Source: an uncultured Flavobacterium sp. | GTDB lineage: Bacteria > Bacteroidota > Bacteroidia > Flavobacteriales > Flavobacteriaceae | DNA: 8,804 nt | NCBI RefSeq assembly: GCF_937967675.1 | Contig: NZ_CALBSN010000186.1 | Span: 1 to 8,804 of the forward strand | Direction: 5' to 3' | Part shown: positions 6,301-8,804 of the stretch, in pieces | Layout of the letters: every line of letters starts with the position of its first letter | How positions within the stretch are numbered: the stretch's first letter is position 1 | The notes under the pieces: model-generated | The model's input: only the letters and a program-made list of their open reading frames with translations | Told to the model about the DNA's origin: nothing | Databases searched by the model: none | Translations under genes and position numbers: made by a program

Positions 6301-6355
6301 AACCGCAGATTCGCAGATTTAACCTAGTTAATCTGCGAATCTGCGGTTAATTTTT
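6301..6355 (+). terminator. Strong hairpin terminator made of CGCAGATT repeats
   Basis: A perfect 19-base stem (6301-6319 with 6330-6348) has a 10-base loop and is followed on the plus strand by AATTTTT (6349-6355), as expected for intrinsic termination of the gpsA/TerC transcript. Each arm is itself a tandem repeat: CGCAGATT at 6304-6311 and 6312-6319, mirrored by AATCTGCG at 6330-6337 and 6338-6345. On the minus strand, the hairpin follows the GH92 gene but has no T-run after it, so it may serve that transcript only weakly. It fills the 78-base convergent gap. Confidence 0.85.
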
Positions 6356-6360
6356 GGCTC

Positions 6361-8804
6361 TTACTTGATAGTAATTTCGTCTATAAAAATAAACGCATCG
6401 CCACCAAAACCTTGATGCCATTCTGGTAATTTACCGAAGTTTTTAGCGATTACTTTTACGAAACGTGATTTTTTGCCTTTGATTTCATTAGAAGTGAAAT
6501 TCAAAATCGTATTTTCCTCTAATTTTGGATCTAAGGTATTGTTTACCGAACCGAAAAACATAAAATTTACATTATCATCCGAAATATAATAATCGACTTT
6601 CGTTGGCATTAAAATCCAAGAACGTTGGTCTTGTAAAAATCGTGCGGAAATTTCACTAACACTTTTTACTTCTTTTAAATCCACAACCGCTTCAAAATCC
6701 TGACTTTGGTAGCCTTGCCAATCGCCTTTTCTCCAGTTCTCCGTTCCTAAAATACCATCTAACAACCCTTCTTGACCACCAGCATGATATTGTGGATTGT
6801 AAACCGATTTAATATTGATGCTGTAATTGTTTGGTTTTTTGAAGAAGGTTGCGGAAATGGTATCACTAACATTTAAACCTTCTAAATCTTCTCTTGAAAA
6901 AGCATAAATTTTGGTTGAATTTGAAATTTCAAATGGCTTTGAATATATTGAAAACTCCTTTTCTCCTTCAATTTTGTAGAAAATCATATGTTTTCTAAAT
7001 TTTCCATTATCTAAATTATTATTATCCATAGAAACTAATAATTTATCTTTAAAAGCTTTGCTTTCCGCTTGAATTACTGGAACTGGAATGATTAATTGAC
7101 ACTCTACTTTATCTATAGTTTCCATACCAAATTGTGGCAAAATACCTCTAGCATTTGGTAAGTGAAGATAATTTGGTTTATTTCCATCAATACTAACTTT
7201 CGCGTCTAAGTAAGGTTCATTAATATCCCATTTCGGCTGTCCAGGGGTCACCGAATAAATCCCCATCGAACTCAACACATACCAAGCACTCATTTGTCCG
7301 CAGTCTTCGTTTCCAATTAAACCATCTGGTGTGTTTGTGTAAAAATTATCTAAAATATACTTGACTTTTGCATTCGTTTTTTCTGGTTTCCCAACATAAT
7401 TGTACAAATACGCCATGTGGTGACTTGGTTCGTTTCCATGCGCATATTGTCCGATTAAACCCGTAACATCGACTTGTTCTCTACCAGTAGTTTTGCTTTC
7501 GCTGTTGAACATTTCATCTAATTTGGCTTCAAATTTTTCAGGTCCACCATAAGCTTGAATCATTCCCTCAATATCTTGTGGCACAAAAAACGAGTATTGC
7601 CACGAATTACCTTCGGTAAAATTATTGTTGACTTCTCTTGGATCGAAAGGTTTGTCCCAACCGCCGTTTTTCTTTGGACGCATGAAACCCGTTTCCCAAT
7701 CGAAAATGTTTTTCCAATTTTGAGAACGTTTCATGAAATATTGATAATCCTCTTGCTTGTTTAGAATCTGTGCCATTTGCGCAATACACCAATCGTCATA
7801 CGCATATTCTAAGGTTTTTGAAACGCTTTCGTGTTCGTCATCTATCGAAATAAAACCGTTTTTCTTGTAGGCATCCAAACCTAAAACATCACGCATGGCA
7901 GAAGCTTTACTGGCTTCAAAGGCTTTTTCGTAATCAAAACCTTTAATGCTTTTTACCATCGCATCTGCAATTACAGAAACGGAATGATAACCAATCATAC
8001 AATCGGTTTCATTGGAAGCTAATTCCCAAACCGGTAATCTGCCGCCTTGTTCGTATTGTTTGATGAAAGTGTTGATGTAATCCGCTGTTCGTTTTTTATC
8101 GATTAAAGTGTACAACGGATGCGCGCCTCTAAAAGTATCCCAAAGCGAGAACACCGTGTAATAATCAAATCCTTCGGCAACATGAATTTTATTGTCTCTA
8201 CCGCGGTATTTTCCGTCTAAATCTTGTGCAATATTCGGTTGCATCATCGTGTGATACAGAGCCGTGTAGAAAATCGCTAACTTGTCTTTATCATCAGACG
8301 TGACTTCAATTTTTGATAATTCTTTATTCCAAGCCGCAATAGCATCTTTATGAACTTTATCGAAATCCCAATGTTTAATTTCGGAACTGTTTAATTTCGC
8401 ACCTTCGTAACTCGTTGGCGAAAGTGCTACTTTTACGAGAATTTTTTCGCCTTTTTTGACTTGTTTAGAGAAACTTATTTTTAATTCTTCATCCCCTTTA
8501 TATAAATCTTTTGGTTTATTTTTTCCTCGAGCATTGCTTATTATTAATGGCACATTAAATTCTATTCGCGCATAAACATATTGATCTCTAGCCCAAGCTT
8601 CGCTTCTTCTTAATACTTCAATGGTTTTGTCATTTATTATTTTTATTTCGCCAAGAATTAACTTATCACGATGATTTAAATCTAAAATAATATTGGCTTG
8701 TCCTGCTTTATTAAATGTATATTCATGAAAACCAACTCGAGTTGAAGTAGTTAAACGCACATCGATATTATGTTTGTCTAATTTCACGGAGTAAAATCCA
8801 GCGG
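6361..8804 (-). CDS. GH92 family alpha-mannosidase with C-terminal F5/8-type domain (5' end cut by window edge)
   Basis: GH92 enzymes are Ca2+-dependent exo-alpha-mannosidases, mostly exported, that trim mannose from glycans. The frame is open to the window edge (A-G-F-Y-S precedes the GTG at 8787), so the N-terminus and any signal peptide are missing. Numbering from that GTG, the typical N-terminal 'TRVGFHEYTF' is near 17-26; the (alpha/alpha)6 core shows 'YTVFSLWDTFRGAHPL', 'YEQGGRLPVWELASNETD', 'MIGYHSV', 'GNEPSHHMAYLYNY' (Glu453, the expected catalytic acid) and 'GNEDCGQMSAWYV' (Asp495). After that the usual closing motifs, including the expected base-bearing segment, are hard to see. Residues about 568-655 resemble the beta-sandwich found at the end of many hexosaminidases, and about 660-808 form an F5/8 type C (discoidin, CBM32-like) domain with 'LLDGILGTENWRKGDWQGY' and 'DFEAVVDLKEVKSVSEI'. 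It converges on the TerC-family gene; no other glycan-degradation gene is visible. Confidence 0.93.
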   Translation of the reverse strand, partial: AGFYSVKLDKHNIDVRLTTSTRVGFHEYTFNKAGQANIILDLNHRDKLILGEIKIINDKTIEVLRRSEAWARDQYVYARIEFNVPLIISNARGKNKPKDLYKGDEELKISFSKQVKKGEKILVKVALSPTSYEGAKLNSSEIKHWDFDKVHKDAIAAWNKELSKIEVTSDDKDKLAIFYTALYHTMMQPNIAQDLDGKYRGRDNKIHVAEGFDYYTVFSLWDTFRGAHPLYTLIDKKRTADYINTFIKQYEQGGRLPVWELASNETDCMIGYHSVSVIADAMVKSIKGFDYEKAFEASKASAMRDVLGLDAYKKNGFISIDDEHESVSKTLEYAYDDWCIAQMAQILNKQEDYQYFMKRSQNWKNIFDWETGFMRPKKNGGWDKPFDPREVNNNFTEGNSWQYSFFVPQDIEGMIQAYGGPEKFEAKLDEMFNSESKTTGREQVDVTGLIGQYAHGNEPSHHMAYLYNYVGKPEKTNAKVKYILDNFYTNTPDGLIGNEDCGQMSAWYVLSSMGIYSVTPGQPKWDINEPYLDAKVSIDGNKPNYLHLPNARGILPQFGMETIDKVECQLIIPVPVIQAESKAFKDKLLVSMDNNNLDNGKFRKHMIFYKIEGEKEFSIYSKPFEISNSTKIYAFSREDLEGLNVSDTISATFFKKPNNYSINIKSVYNPQYHAGGQEGLLDGILGTENWRKGDWQGYQSQDFEAVVDLKEVKSVSEISARFLQDQRSWILMPTKVDYYISDDNVNFMFFGSVNNTLDPKLEENTILNFTSNEIKGKKSRFVKVIAKNFGKLPEWHQGFGGDAFIFIDEITIK

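Noticed and set aside
6361..8804. Polysaccharide utilisation locus
   Set aside because: A GH92 enzyme alone is not enough; no SusC/SusD pair, sulfatase or regulator is in the window. The region to the right of the edge would decide it.

Overview
The window looks like chromosomal DNA of a member of the Flavobacteriaceae, most likely Flavobacterium or a close relative. The evidence is the AT-rich base composition, the absence of Shine-Dalgarno sequences before the starts, two good matches to the Bacteroidetes promoter (TTTG-type -33 and TAnnTTTG -7), and the order yicC / gmk / nadD. No ribosomal RNA, tRNA, CRISPR array, transposase or phage gene is visible. I did not find a large new multi-gene system. 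The least ordinary content is in the gaps between genes.

Layout, left to right. Positions 1-2813 read rightward: the 3' part of a YicC-type endoribonuclease gene, a small four-helix-bundle (23S rRNA intervening-sequence type) gene, guanylate kinase (gmk), nicotinate-nucleotide adenylyltransferase (nadD), and an unrecognised, very AT-rich gene for a protein with two membrane segments that overlaps the nadD stop. From about 2848 a separate promoter drives a YqhD-type NADPH-dependent aldehyde reductase (2878-4044). A 233-base gap (4045-4277) holds a nested palindrome and a textbook Bacteroidetes promoter. This promoter starts a two-gene unit, gpsA (4278-5273) and an Alx/TerC-type membrane protein (5278-6282), which ends at a strong hairpin at 6301-6355. 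Converging on it from the right edge is a GH92 alpha-mannosidase gene (8804-6361, 5' end outside the window) with a beta-sandwich and an F5/8-type domain at its C-terminus.

How the genes relate. gmk (GMP to GDP), nadD (NAD synthesis) and gpsA (glycerol-3-phosphate for phospholipids) are core metabolism. YqhD removes reactive aldehydes at the cost of NADPH. The TerC/Alx protein probably handles metal ions, likely Mn2+. The GH92 enzyme belongs to glycan degradation and has no visible partner here.

Main observation. Four gaps between genes carry palindromes of one design: each arm is a run of 2-4 short near-identical units (7, 8, about 9-10, or alternating 10/12 bases), mirrored about a centre. 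The unit sequence differs at each site. One of the four (483-915) encloses the four-helix-bundle gene almost exactly, from 6 bases before its start to just past its stop, so the gene plus its arms looks like an inserted cassette of 433 bases between yicC and gmk.
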